Assembly (NCBI GenBank): GCA_964538375.1
Contig: CAZIFQ010000002.1
Location: forward strand, 186,001 to 250,000
Direction of reading: 5' to 3'
From: JAUUZQ01 sp964538375
GTDB taxonomy: Bacteria > Bacteroidota > Bacteroidia > Bacteroidales > GCA-2748055
Length of the DNA stretch: 64,000 bases
In this document: piece after piece, positions 1-8,315 of the stretch
Numbering within the stretch: position 1 is the first letter of the stretch
How the letters are laid out: each line of letters starts with the position of its first letter
The notes under the pieces: generated by a model
The model's input: the letters and a program-made list of their open reading frames with translations, nothing else
Database searches by the model: none
What the model was told of the DNA's origin: nothing
Made by a program: the position numbers and the translations under genes

Positions 1-1156
1 TTGCGCCGTGCCTTATGATACCACTATGCTCCTGGTCAATTCCGGGCAGAAATCCGGGTACATCTTCAAGTGTGAGTATAGGTATATTAAAAGAGTCGCA
101 GAAGCGAATAAATCTTGCTGCTTTATTTGAAGAGTTGATATCCAGTGTTCCGGCCAGCACCTTTGGTTGATTGGCGATAATGCCAAGGACTTTTCCATCT
201 ATTCGTGCAAAGCCCACTACAATATTTTGAGCGTAACGCTCTCCCACTTCATAAAACGATCTTTTATCAACCAGCAAGGTGATGACATCTTTTACATCGT
301 AAGGTTTATTGGCATCATCAGGGACTATATCTCTCAGCTTCTCTTCAAAATCTTTGGTTTCATTTTCTTCAATATCTGCCTCCGGTGGGTTCTCGAGGTT
401 ATTTGCAGGCAGGTAAGAGATGAGTTTACGAACACCCATTAGTGTATTTTCTTCATCTTCGTATACCATCTGCGCTACTCCACTCTTCTGGGAGTGAACT
501 TCTGCTCCACCAAGATCATCAAATGAAACTTCTTCATTGAGTACTTCTTTAACCACATTTGGACCGGTTACAAACATGTAGCTGGTTTTATTGGCCATGA
601 ATATAAAATCTGTGATTGAAGGGGAATAAACTGCGCCACCGGCTGCAGGCCCCAGGATAACAGAAATCTGTGGAATAACACCGGATGCCTGTACATTTCT
701 GTAGAATATTGATGCATAGCCGGCTAAGCTGGCAACTCCTTCCTGGATTCTTGCTCCGCCTGAATCAATTAATCCGATAATGGGTGCCCCCATTTTGAGA
801 GCCATATCCTGAATCTTGGAAATTTTTGTTGCATGAATGGAACCAAGAGAACCACCCATGACATTGAAATCCTGTGCGTAGGCAAATGCCAGGCGGCCCA
901 TTACCTGTCCATGGCCAATGATAACACCATCTCCAAATGACTCCTGCACTTTACCAAAGCCACCATCTACCTTGTTTGGTGTGACAAAAGCGTCGACCTC
1001 TTCAAATGTTTCTTCATCGAATAGGATCGCTATTCTCTCCCTTGCGGTTAGCTTCCCTTTGCCATGCTGTTTTTGCTGAGATTTCGCATTGTATTGCGTT
1101 TCGAAAATCTGCTGTCTGTCAAGGAACTTCTTGAAATTTTTTCCTGTTACATCCAT
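1..1156 (-). CDS. Acyl-CoA carboxylase carboxyltransferase (beta) subunit, 3'-truncated by window edge
   Basis: This gene begins at the ATG at 1156 and reads leftward without a stop to base 1, giving about 385 residues of a family usually near 510 to 520. The reading contains the crotonase-fold carboxyltransferase signatures: SGGARIQEG around residues 132-140 and LGPAAGGAVYSP around 168-179, which form the acyl-CoA binding and oxyanion region. Such subunits transfer the carboxyl group from carboxybiotin to propionyl-CoA or a related acyl-CoA in the cytoplasm. A full-length paralogue with a biotin carrier lies at 47170-48714 and keeps the same motifs. The C-terminal part and any biotin carboxylase partner lie beyond the window, so acyl specificity (propionyl, methylcrotonyl) cannot be decided. 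Family assignment is very secure. Confidence 0.93.
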   Translation of the reverse strand, partial: MDVTGKNFKKFLDRQQIFETQYNAKSQQKQHGKGKLTARERIAILFDEETFEEVDAFVTPNKVDGGFGKVQESFGDGVIIGHGQVMGRLAFAYAQDFNVMGGSLGSIHATKISKIQDMALKMGAPIIGLIDSGGARIQEGVASLAGYASIFYRNVQASGVIPQISVILGPAAGGAVYSPSITDFIFMANKTSYMFVTGPNVVKEVLNEEVSFDDLGGAEVHSQKSGVAQMVYEDEENTLMGVRKLISYLPANNLENPPEADIEENETKDFEEKLRDIVPDDANKPYDVKDVITLLVDKRSFYEVGERYAQNIVVGFARIDGKVLGIIANQPKVLAGTLDINSSNKAARFIRFCDSFNIPILTLEDVPGFLPGIDQEHSGIIRHGA

Positions 1157-1383
1157 AAAGTGCGGGTCTAGTTAAACTAAAAGATCAAATCTGTAATCAA
1201 AGTACAAGAAATGGTCATAAACCGTAAGGCAAAACTATGAATAAAATCTAATTTTCGACCCGTAATTTTGATTTTGTTAAATGAGCATTCAAACCGCCTT
1301 GATTTAAAGTGTTTTACACGTAAAAAATCATAAAATTTTTTCGAATTACCTTGTTTTCTTCTGTTGTTTTTATGTCGGATTTA

Positions 1384-3093
1384 TCAATTGAAAAGCTTCA
1401 TTCTGTCAAGTTTTTCCCCGGAAACCCACCACTCTTCTGGCACTAATTTCCAGTTGAAAAAAGTGTCGGGTTGATAAACATCCTGTTCGCCCAGGTACTG
1501 CATTAGATGGAATCTCAGGTCAATTTGGGTTGCATTGACTATCCTTCCCGGCAACTCTATGGCAGGAATTCCTGATCCACTGGTTAGGTGACCTCCACCA
1601 CCGTTTCCACGATAAGAATTTATTGCAACCAGGAACGTATCTTCTACTGAGAACTGGGAACCGTCACTTTTTTGATGAATAGTTACTTTATCACCGTCTG
1701 GCTTTTGGAGATCTATGGAATAGTCTATTCCCGCTGCAGAAGAGAAATTATAGTATGGGTTCTGCAAGTTCATCCTGCTATCCGGATTGAATTTCAAAAG
1801 AGATGAATTATTACTGGTCATTGTATTGAACCACAGGCCGGCAGCGTGTTCCAAAAATCCGTCGATCTCTCCTCCTGTAAGCTTCATTGTATAGAGCATA
1901 TTCTCGAATCTGTACAGCTTGAACATGTCAGAAACATATACTGCTCCGCTATCCAGGGTTGAGTTGAAAGCCAATGGGGCAGTAAAAGAGATAGTTGCGC
2001 CTGACTCTTTTAACTGAACTTTATTAATTAATGTGATGAAGGAAGAGGGCCCGAATAATCCGTCGCGACTGCTCATGGAGCATGCCAGTGTAGTTACTGT
2101 ATCTGACAGGTATTCAGTTACTTCCTGTAGCTGAGGATTAAAGTGCGTCATAAATACAGGATCCGGCTCGTATCCGTTACAATTTATAATACGGCCCCTG
2201 ATATTTTTTTGTTTTTCATTTGTAAAGTCTACCATGACTTCACCTACGTACCTGGCATGACTGCCGGGATCCATTACAAAAACGCTGTCACCCACTATAT
2301 TTTTAACCCATTGACTGGATAAGCGATGATCATGTCCTGCAAATATTATATCAAAACCTGGTACTTGCCTGGCTACAAGAAGAGTAGCATTTTCATTAAA
2401 CTTATCTGTGGATGTTTTTCCTCCATATGTGGGGTCAGTGCCCGAGTGAAATAAGCCAATGATAAGATCAGGTTTCTCTTTCTGTTTAATAAGCGGAACC
2501 CATTTATGGGCGGTTTCAATCATGTCTTCAAACCTTAGATCCGGCCATAATGATTTAGGAAGCCAGTGGGGAATTCCCGGCGTGATGAGTCCCAGTATTG
2601 CAATCTTCTTTCCTCCCTTTTTTATGATTGTATAAGGTTTAAATCCGGGTTTGTTTGTATGAACATTTATTGCATTGGCTGCCAGCCAGGGAAAATTGAA
2701 TTCTTCCACAATCTTGTTGTATACCTGAGGACCGGTTTCAATGTCATGGTTTCCAACAGTAGCTGCATCATAGGCCATGTAATTCATTACAAGAGCAGAG
2801 ATATGTGTTGAGTCAGCTTTTTGAGTATTGTAATAATATACGGTTGGTTGTCCCTGGAGAAAGTCTCCATTATCAAGTAAAACCAGAGATGTATCCTTTG
2901 CTTCGCGCTGTTCCCTGAGATAGGAGGAGACATGCGCCAGTGAGTGATCTGATGGCTTCATCTCAATCAGATCTATTGGGTAAATCATCCCGTGAACGTC
3001 TGTAGTGACCGCTATTTTAAGGTAATCACTATTAGTACATGAGCCTGCAAGGACCAGAGAAAGTATCAGGAGTCCAATTTGATGTTTCTTCAT
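1384..3093 (-). CDS. 5'-nucleotidase / 2',3'-cyclic phosphodiesterase-type metallophosphoesterase lipoprotein
   Basis: A 569-residue secreted phosphoesterase. I start it at the ATG at 3093 because this places a lipoprotein signal peptide at the N-terminus (LVLAGSC, Cys19); a longer reading to 3210 adds 39 residues with no function. The N-terminal domain has every metallophosphatase metal ligand block: DVHG (Asp32, His34), NGDF (Asp77), GNHD (Asn115-His116), then FHSG and GHDH further on. The C-terminal half carries the 5'-nucleotidase C-terminal domain that binds the base, including the NSYRGNGGGG segment. The expected role is periplasmic or surface hydrolysis of nucleotides to nucleosides and phosphate. 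It stands alone, 227 bases from the carboxylase start. Substrate choice between UshA-like and CpdB-like is not resolved. Confidence 0.9.
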   Translation of the reverse strand: MKKHQIGLLILSLVLAGSCTNSDYLKIAVTTDVHGMIYPIDLIEMKPSDHSLAHVSSYLREQREAKDTSLVLLDNGDFLQGQPTVYYYNTQKADSTHISALVMNYMAYDAATVGNHDIETGPQVYNKIVEEFNFPWLAANAINVHTNKPGFKPYTIIKKGGKKIAILGLITPGIPHWLPKSLWPDLRFEDMIETAHKWVPLIKQKEKPDLIIGLFHSGTDPTYGGKTSTDKFNENATLLVARQVPGFDIIFAGHDHRLSSQWVKNIVGDSVFVMDPGSHARYVGEVMVDFTNEKQKNIRGRIINCNGYEPDPVFMTHFNPQLQEVTEYLSDTVTTLACSMSSRDGLFGPSSFITLINKVQLKESGATISFTAPLAFNSTLDSGAVYVSDMFKLYRFENMLYTMKLTGGEIDGFLEHAAGLWFNTMTSNNSSLLKFNPDSRMNLQNPYYNFSSAAGIDYSIDLQKPDGDKVTIHQKSDGSQFSVEDTFLVAINSYRGNGGGGHLTSGSGIPAIELPGRIVNATQIDLRFHLMQYLGEQDVYQPDTFFNWKLVPEEWWVSGEKLDRMKLFN

Positions 3094-3373
3094 GTCAATA
3101 AAGTTATTCATATTGAACAGAATAAAAGCGATTCTGTTCGAAAATATAGACTGCTTTATAAATTTAGAATGGAAGATATTGCTGCAAAAGGAGTTTGAGA
3201 GCCCTGTCAAAACGACAGAAGTATCAGAAAATAAATAAGTTACGCTACTAATAAGTATTTATATTGTTTATATATTACCTTGAGGTGGGAGAAAATGGCC
3301 CGAATCTTGCGTATTAATTATAAAATAAATAAATTTATGAAGCTTAGAGACAACTAATTTAAAACTTACAATC

Positions 3374-3904
3374 ATGCTGAAGAGAACTTTAATAATCGCT
3401 TTACTGGCCATTTTTGCTGGTGGTGCCATGCAAGCGCAGACTTTCAAGTATATTGGAGCTGCAAAATGTAAAATGTGCCATCTAAAACCTGCTAAAGGTG
3501 AACAGTATAATATATGGCTAAAGGGCCCACATGCTAACGCTATGAAAAGTTTAAGCAGTGAAGAGGCCATGAAAATTGCAAAAGAAAAAGGGATTGCTGA
3601 TCCAACAACTGATGCAAGTTGTATTAAGTGTCATTCAACAGTAGGACATATTGAAGCAAAACTTATAGCTGGTATAAAAATTACTGAAGGAGTATCATGT
3701 GAATCATGTCATGGACCAGGAAGCATGTATAAGGGAGCTTCTATAATGAGGAACCGCGAACTGGCAATGCAGAAGGGAATGATACTGCCTACTGAAGCTG
3801 TTTGTAAGACCTGTCATAATCCTGAAAGTCCAACATACAAGCCATTTGATTTTGCGACTAAATCAGCTAAAATTGCCCATCTTAACCCAACAAAGGCAAA
3901 CTAG
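3374..3904 (+). CDS. Tetraheme c-type cytochrome (cytochrome c554 family)
   Basis: A 176-residue periplasmic cytochrome with a signal peptide ending near AMQAQ (residue 22) and four CxxCH heme motifs at residues 32-36, 83-87, 109-113 and 144-148. Spacing and the GPHA and CESCHGPG context match the cytochrome c554/c-prime group found in multiheme electron carriers. No substrate-binding domain is visible, so a shuttle role between an inner-membrane quinol oxidase module and a terminal reductase is likely. It is transcribed toward the OB-fold lipoprotein at 4025 and ends in a strong terminator at 3932-3968. It faces the convergent b-type/seven-heme cytochrome operon at 4874-7705, which suggests a common respiratory function. 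Confidence 0.92.
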   Translation: MLKRTLIIALLAIFAGGAMQAQTFKYIGAAKCKMCHLKPAKGEQYNIWLKGPHANAMKSLSSEEAMKIAKEKGIADPTTDASCIKCHSTVGHIEAKLIAGIKITEGVSCESCHGPGSMYKGASIMRNRELAMQKGMILPTEAVCKTCHNPESPTYKPFDFATKSAKIAHLNPTKAN

Positions 3905-3931
3905 CGATTGTAAAGTTACTTCTAATGAATT

Positions 3932-3968
3932 AAAAATCCTTTGGTTTTATTACCAAAGGATTTTTCTT
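3932..3968 (+). terminator. Rho-independent terminator after the c554-like cytochrome
   Basis: A perfect 13-base stem AAAAATCCTTTGG (3932-3944) pairs with CCAAAGGATTTTT (3953-3965) across an eight-base loop and runs into TTTTTCTTTT. It lies 28 bases after the stop of the tetraheme cytochrome and should separate it from the next gene. Confidence 0.88.
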
Positions 3969-4024
3969 TTACTAATATTGCATATAGAAACTAATACGGT
4001 ATTCACTATTAAAAATTATTCATT

Positions 4025-4747
4025 GTGAGAAACATAATAATTATATTTCTGGTATTGTTTGCATTCTCTTGTAGCAACAATTCAACCGATACGTATACTA
4101 CTGTCAAGGTTCGTAAGGTGGAACAGGTAAACACTTATACTTATTTGCTTGTGAAGGCAAAGGGTCCGGAGTATTGGATCGCTGTATCAACAATGGATGC
4201 TCGTCCGGGAGAAACGTACCAATATAAAGGTGGTTTACTTATGGAGGATTTCTATAGCAAGGAGCTTGATCAGACCTTTGAGGAAGTGTTGTTCCTGGAT
4301 GAAATCATTGCAGAAAATGTTGAAGAGAGCAAGGTAGCTAATCAGATGAGTGGCATGGATATGAAAGATATTCCTGCGCACCAGGGAATAAAAGAACTTA
4401 CACCCGGAAGTGCTATAGTAAATGAAAAATCAGCTGTGAAGATATCCAATAGTAAGGGAGGAATCTCTATCGCAGACCTATTTTCTGATCCCGACTCTTT
4501 TAAAGGAAAGACCATCCGCATCAAGGGAGAAGTTACCAAGGTCAACAATGCTATCATGGAGCGCAATTGGGTGCATCTCCAGGATGGGACAGAGCATGAG
4601 GGCAGGTATGACCTGACTGTTACTACCTCTGAAAATTTTGAGAAAGGCACCATTGTAACCGTAGAAGGTATACTGGCTGTTGATATTGACTTTGGGTATG
4701 GTTACAGCTATGAGATCTTGCTGGAAAAAGCAACAAAAGTTGAGTAG
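4025..4747 (+). CDS. OB-fold domain lipoprotein (NrfJ-like)
   Basis: A 240-residue predicted lipoprotein with a GTG start at 4025 (no in-frame ATG gives the signal peptide) and a lipobox-like FAFSC at residues 12-16. Two similar small beta domains are visible. The first, about residues 25-92, has the pattern YTYLLVKAKGPEYWIA followed by a long MEDFYSKELDQTFEEVLF segment, as in NrfJ-type proteins found with nitrite reductase and other multiheme cytochromes. The second, about 150-238, is an OB-fold of the tRNA-anti-like type (KGKTIRIKGEV, NWVHLQDGT). The linker has a methionine-rich SGMDMKD. Function is unknown; location next to three heme proteins suggests an accessory role in cytochrome assembly or respiration. 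It is not expected to bind nucleic acid outside the cytoplasm. Confidence 0.78.
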   Translation: MRNIIIIFLVLFAFSCSNNSTDTYTTVKVRKVEQVNTYTYLLVKAKGPEYWIAVSTMDARPGETYQYKGGLLMEDFYSKELDQTFEEVLFLDEIIAENVEESKVANQMSGMDMKDIPAHQGIKELTPGSAIVNEKSAVKISNSKGGISIADLFSDPDSFKGKTIRIKGEVTKVNNAIMERNWVHLQDGTEHEGRYDLTVTTSENFEKGTIVTVEGILAVDIDFGYGYSYEILLEKATKVE

Positions 4748-4763
4748 AAGATATTAGTCAACT

Positions 4764-4867
4764 GACCTATTGACTCATTGACTCATTGACTCATTAACTC
4801 ATTAACTCATTGACTCATTAACTCATTAACTCATTAACTCATTGCCTCATTGCCTCATTGACACATT
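4764..4867. repeat. 13-copy tandem array of an 8-bp unit (RACTCATT)
   Basis: The whole interval is one uninterrupted array of 8-base units. Copies 2 to 10 are GACTCATT or AACTCATT; the first unit is GACCTATT, the last three are GCCTCATT twice and GACACATT, so decay is at the edges. It fills the gap between the convergent ends of the OB-fold lipoprotein and the b-type cytochrome. Two reverse-oriented copies (AATGAGCT, AATGAGTT) are seen at 7958-7973. Confidence 0.95.
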
Positions 4868-4873
4868 TCTCAA

Positions 4874-5497
4874 TTAATGCTCCTCTTCGTGATATCCGTT
4901 GATCATACTCTTAAACAAGGTGCCTGGTTTTGTACCGAGCGTGCATGTATAAAGATGGATAAGTAAAAAGATAGATATACAGAAAGCCATAATTTGGTGT
5001 AGGTAATCTGTTATTGCAAGCCCTCTTCCTCCAAAAATATTCATTATTACAATATCCGGAAAAAGAAGTCCAATTCCTGAGATGATTATAAGTGGCATAC
5101 ATACATACATTACCGCAGCATAAGAAATCTTTTGCAAGGGATTGAATTTTCTTTTCTCATCAATTTCAAACGGATGCTTCTCTTTTTTAAACATTCCTGA
5201 GATATAGAATATAGCCTGCTTCATGAGGTTTTTACGCACATCCTCTTTTAGTCCTGTGTAATACTTTCCATTTCCGCTGACAATATTACCCAAAACATAA
5301 AATCCATAATTTACTGTCAGAATAATGGCACAGACATTATGTATAGAAACTGAGATTTCGAATGGTATTACAAAATTGTCTGGACTGGCATAATGTAGAC
5401 TTATTCCGGTTGCAACGAGGAGAAGGAAGGTAATAGCATTTATGATATGCCATATTCTGATCCACACGGGGTATAGGTATACTCTTGTTTTTGACAT
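4874..5497 (-). CDS. Di-heme b-type cytochrome membrane subunit
   Basis: A 207-residue integral membrane protein of the cytochrome b561 / Ni-Fe hydrogenase b subunit / thiosulfate reductase b fold. Four hydrophobic segments are seen at about 15-36, 49-72, 122-147 and 163-187. The likely axial heme histidines lie in them: His17, His35 or His53, His167 and His181 (DYLHQ and LLIHLY). Such subunits move electrons between the quinone pool and periplasmic c-type hemes. It starts six bases after the stop of the seven-heme cytochrome and is the last gene of that operon, so the two probably form one quinol:cytochrome module. No catalytic molybdopterin subunit lies nearby. Confidence 0.85.
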   Translation of the reverse strand: MSKTRVYLYPVWIRIWHIINAITFLLLVATGISLHYASPDNFVIPFEISVSIHNVCAIILTVNYGFYVLGNIVSGNGKYYTGLKEDVRKNLMKQAIFYISGMFKKEKHPFEIDEKRKFNPLQKISYAAVMYVCMPLIIISGIGLLFPDIVIMNIFGGRGLAITDYLHQIMAFCISIFLLIHLYTCTLGTKPGTLFKSMINGYHEEEH

Positions 5498-5503
5498 GTC
5501 CTG

Positions 5504-6466
5504 TTATTTTTTAATTATACGTATTACTGTGTGTACCAGGATACCAAATAAAGTACATCCCAGGATGATAAAGCTAAGCCAGTTAAGAAAGATATTGTGG
5601 TTGGCTCCAATTACAAATGCATTATTTCTAATTACTCCATTGACGAATCCTAATTTACGCATTTCCACACTTTGGAATTTATACAAGGAATGCAGTAGCC
5701 TGGAATTCTTGGAGTGACACTCAGCGCAATCTCTGACCGCATCCTTTTTTGGAAGGATTTTATGCGCAATGAGGATGGTGTCATTCAGCTCTGTATGACA
5801 TTCTATACATCTAACGGTAGCAAAATGGGCAGATTGGTTGGGCAACCAATCATGTTTTTCAAGTATATTGATCTCAGATCTGTTTGTAAGTTGCATGAAT
5901 CTTGAAAAATCAGCGTGGCATTGCAGACACATATTATTGTCGTACAAAATAGCATCACTAATATCTTCGGCGTTTCTCATAAACGCTTTATAGCTGTGAG
6001 GATTGTGACATTTCCAGCAGGTGAATTCGTCCATATTATGAATGCTTTCTTCAAACTCCATTTCAATTTCTTCGAAATGATACTGGGCAAAAGTTTCATC
6101 ATAGCCGTGGCAATCCAAACACACCAGTTGTACTTCATTCCTTGATTCAATGCTATGCGGGTAGGTGAAGAAATCATATGAGTGACAATCTGTGCAGGAA
6201 AATGATTTATGGACAGATGAATAATAATCGTCCCTGTCTACATACAGTTCGGAATACATTTTCTTAGTGATTTTCCTCTCGTAAATGGAATCAATGATAG
6301 TAAATTTTTGTTCCCCATGACATTTCAGACAACCTTCATTGTCTTCAACAAAAGGATTCACCTCATGGAAGTAAGGTTTGATTTTTACTGTGTCATCTAT
6401 TTGAGCCGATGCAAAATTTGCCGTCCCGAATAGCACTAATAAAAAAAGAATTGTGCGGATTTTCAT
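5504..6466 (-). CDS. Seven-heme c-type cytochrome with C-terminal membrane anchor
   Basis: A 320-residue protein with a signal peptide ending near ASAQ (residue 22) and seven CxxCH motifs at residues 46, 91, 116, 150, 180, 220 and 247 (first Cys of each). A single hydrophobic helix near 291-316 followed by RIIKK fixes the C-terminus in the inner membrane with the hemes outside. This layout recalls multiheme cytochromes that take electrons from a b-type partner. The partner is encoded six bases downstream, and a beta-barrel gene ends three bases upstream. No Lys-type CxxCK active site is present, so it is probably an electron conduit and not a nitrite reductase. Confidence 0.88.
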   Translation of the reverse strand: MKIRTILFLLVLFGTANFASAQIDDTVKIKPYFHEVNPFVEDNEGCLKCHGEQKFTIIDSIYERKITKKMYSELYVDRDDYYSSVHKSFSCTDCHSYDFFTYPHSIESRNEVQLVCLDCHGYDETFAQYHFEEIEMEFEESIHNMDEFTCWKCHNPHSYKAFMRNAEDISDAILYDNNMCLQCHADFSRFMQLTNRSEINILEKHDWLPNQSAHFATVRCIECHTELNDTILIAHKILPKKDAVRDCAECHSKNSRLLHSLYKFQSVEMRKLGFVNGVIRNNAFVIGANHNIFLNWLSFIILGCTLFGILVHTVIRIIKK

Positions 6467-6469
6467 AAG

Positions 6470-7324
6470 CTAAAATCTAATTGAAATATTGAATCCAAAA
6501 TGATAATCCAATCCAAATGGATTATTCGCGTTATACACAACATCGTAGTTCTTTACCAGTGAGTTGTAGTTAGAAACGAAAATTCTGAAAGAGTGTGTAC
6601 TGGTTCCTATTTCAACTCCAAGTGAGAGGTTTGGATATACATCAACATCTGCAGGTTTGTTTATTGGCTGCTCATATTCGAATATGATGGAGTGGAAGCC
6701 AAGCACCTGGGCACGAAGACCACCATACACGGAAAAATTAGCATTGTTATATCCTTCTTGCACTGCATTCATCCATACGAATGTAGGAGCTATTTGGACA
6801 CCAATTTTTTCTCCAAATTTTCTTGAAACAAGCACCTGGTTCATGTAGGATAACCTGTGTGCAAATTTGAATTCGTTTTCCGGGCCAAAATTTGCCGCAT
6901 CGCTTGCATTCAGCACAGCATTACCAACATAAGACACTGAAACAGGCATTTTTCCTGATTCGGTTTGTTGGAGAAGACTTACTTTCCACTCCAGGTCTTG
7001 CAGTTTGTCTTTCCTGGTGGTACCAAATCCAAGCATAATATTGTCTGTTATACCATACGCCACAGCCATTCTCGTATTTGCAGATCCATAAATACCAAAG
7101 AGGTCGCTAATGGTTGAAATAGGAGCGAAGCGGTGCTGGATCTCAATATTCATTGCCCCTTTATAGGGATTCATTGTGGTGTGATTATCAATCAGTGTTA
7201 CCGTTTCAAATGGCTGATAAATAGGTGAATCCTCTGAAAGTGAAGAAAACTGAATAAGCTGTGAAAATGTCGGCATACTGATAAATAATCCGACGATAAG
7301 AAAACTAAATAGATAACGTTTCAT
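6470..7324 (-). CDS. DUF5777-type beta-barrel outer membrane protein
   Basis: A 284-residue protein with a signal peptide (hydrophobic to about residue 20, cleavage after TFSQ) and a C-terminal aromatic ending typical of outer-membrane barrels (HFGFNISIRF). Alternating hydrophobic strands, short turns and the PFETVTLIDNHTT start of the mature part match the DUF5777 family of Bacteroidota. I use the second of two in-frame ATGs (7324); the first is two codons upstream. It sits between the monoheme lipoprotein and the seven-heme cytochrome with very short gaps, so it is in the respiratory operon. A role as a porin or as part of an outer-membrane electron conduit is inference only. Confidence 0.8.
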   Translation of the reverse strand: MKRYLFSFLIVGLFISMPTFSQLIQFSSLSEDSPIYQPFETVTLIDNHTTMNPYKGAMNIEIQHRFAPISTISDLFGIYGSANTRMAVAYGITDNIMLGFGTTRKDKLQDLEWKVSLLQQTESGKMPVSVSYVGNAVLNASDAANFGPENEFKFAHRLSYMNQVLVSRKFGEKIGVQIAPTFVWMNAVQEGYNNANFSVYGGLRAQVLGFHSIIFEYEQPINKPADVDVYPNLSLGVEIGTSTHSFRIFVSNYNSLVKNYDVVYNANNPFGLDYHFGFNISIRF

Positions 7325-7348
7325 ATTCATATTGGGTTTTGTAGTTTT

Positions 7349-7705
7349 TTATTCTGTTGATTCTTCCAGGGCACCTTCCGTAATCCATGAAATGATTGCC
7401 TTTTTCTGAGCGTCATTGATATCATTAGAACTGTGACCATCGGTTGCTTTTTCAAGTATGTAACTATCTTCCGGGATATCCATATCCAGCAATCTGCCTC
7501 CGTTATGTTGCGTCAGTGAGGTATATACATTTCCTTCGGTAAAGTCTGGGGGCAGTAGTGAAGGATGACAACCTGCACATTTACCAACGAAAATTGGCTG
7601 GATATCTGCCTGGAAATCATCTCCTATAATAATTTCATATTTCTCGCAAGAGTGAAAAGCCGCTGTAAGCATTACTAGGACAAAAATAGATAGAACTCTC
7701 TTCAT
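7349..7705 (-). CDS. Monoheme c-type cytochrome lipoprotein
   Basis: A 118-residue predicted lipoprotein with signal peptide MLTAAFHSC (lipid Cys near residue 20) and a single CAGCH heme motif near residues 43-47 in the context QPIFVGKCAGCHPSLLPPD. The ending KKAIISWITEGA is the usual C-terminal helix of small cytochrome c domains of the PSCyt/planctomycete-like type. It is the first gene of the four-gene minus-strand operon, followed by the DUF5777 barrel 24 bases later. It may carry electrons at the periplasmic face of the outer membrane. Confidence 0.85.
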   Translation of the reverse strand: MKRVLSIFVLVMLTAAFHSCEKYEIIIGDDFQADIQPIFVGKCAGCHPSLLPPDFTEGNVYTSLTQHNGGRLLDMDIPEDSYILEKATDGHSSNDINDAQKKAIISWITEGALEESTE

Positions 7706-8315
7706 CTTTCTGTGGTTATTTATTTACTGTGAATTAAGTATCAAAAATATTGAAATTAATGTTCTAAGTATCAGATGCGCCATTGATACAGATTCATAAA
7801 AAATGTGTTCCAGATCAACTTTTTTTATGACAACGACGTTTTCTTCAGTGAGAATTGTATTAAACGTCTGTACAATAAAGAAATAAGGTAGGCAGCAAAG
7901 GGTGCTGTACAATATAAAAGATGTGTTTTAGAATGAATATAAATAGTTCAAGGAGACAATGAGCTAATGAGTTACTTTCTTCACTAACCGCGTGCGCTAG
8001 CGCCTCCGCTGAGTAGTTTCAGCGTTCGCGGAGAGCTTTAGTGGTGGCGCAAGCTACGAAGGTTGAAAAATGGGTTAATGAGGACTAATAGGGAGATAAG
8101 CAATTAGTATGCACCATTATCATTTCAATAAGAAGAATGTGGCGCTTAAGAATGAATTCAAATTATTGACTGATAGCTGGTATCATGCCTGATTTCACAT
8201 ACTGACATTGCGCATTATCGGTTTTGGTAGTTAGTAACTTAATAAGCAACCCTAAGTTAAATCAGTATTTTTGTTTTAAAATAGGTGGCATGACCAATCT
8301 AGATGAATATTATTA
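7706..8315. other. 610-bp intergenic region between divergent genes
   Basis: No convincing gene is present. A possible 62-codon minus-strand reading at 7724-7912 has no ribosome site or domain. The region holds two reverse copies of the 8-bp AATGAGTT-type unit (7958-7973), another AATGAG near 8077, and a GC-rich fold-back element between them (7982-8043). The promoters of the cytochrome operon (left) and the usher-like gene (right) must lie here. Confidence 0.6.
7982..8043. repeat. GC-rich nested palindromic element
   Basis: Outer arms CACTAA (7982-7987) and TTAGTG (8038-8043) enclose a palindrome GCGCTAGCGC (7994-8003), arms CTCCGC (8004-8009) and GCGGAG (8028-8033), and an alternative inner stem CGCTGA/TCAGCG (8007-8012, 8019-8024). 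Base composition is far above the surroundings. This looks like a dispersed intergenic fold-back repeat, not a terminator, since no T-run follows. Confidence 0.6.

Noticed and set aside
3094..3373. Gap between nucleotidase and c554 cytochrome genes
   Set aside because: Inspected for RNA genes and small ORFs; only a six-codon mini-ORF at 3336 and AT-rich sequence were seen.
7724..7912. 62-codon minus-strand reading upstream of the cytochrome operon
   Set aside because: No domain, no ribosome site, hydrophobic random composition; it lies in the promoter area.
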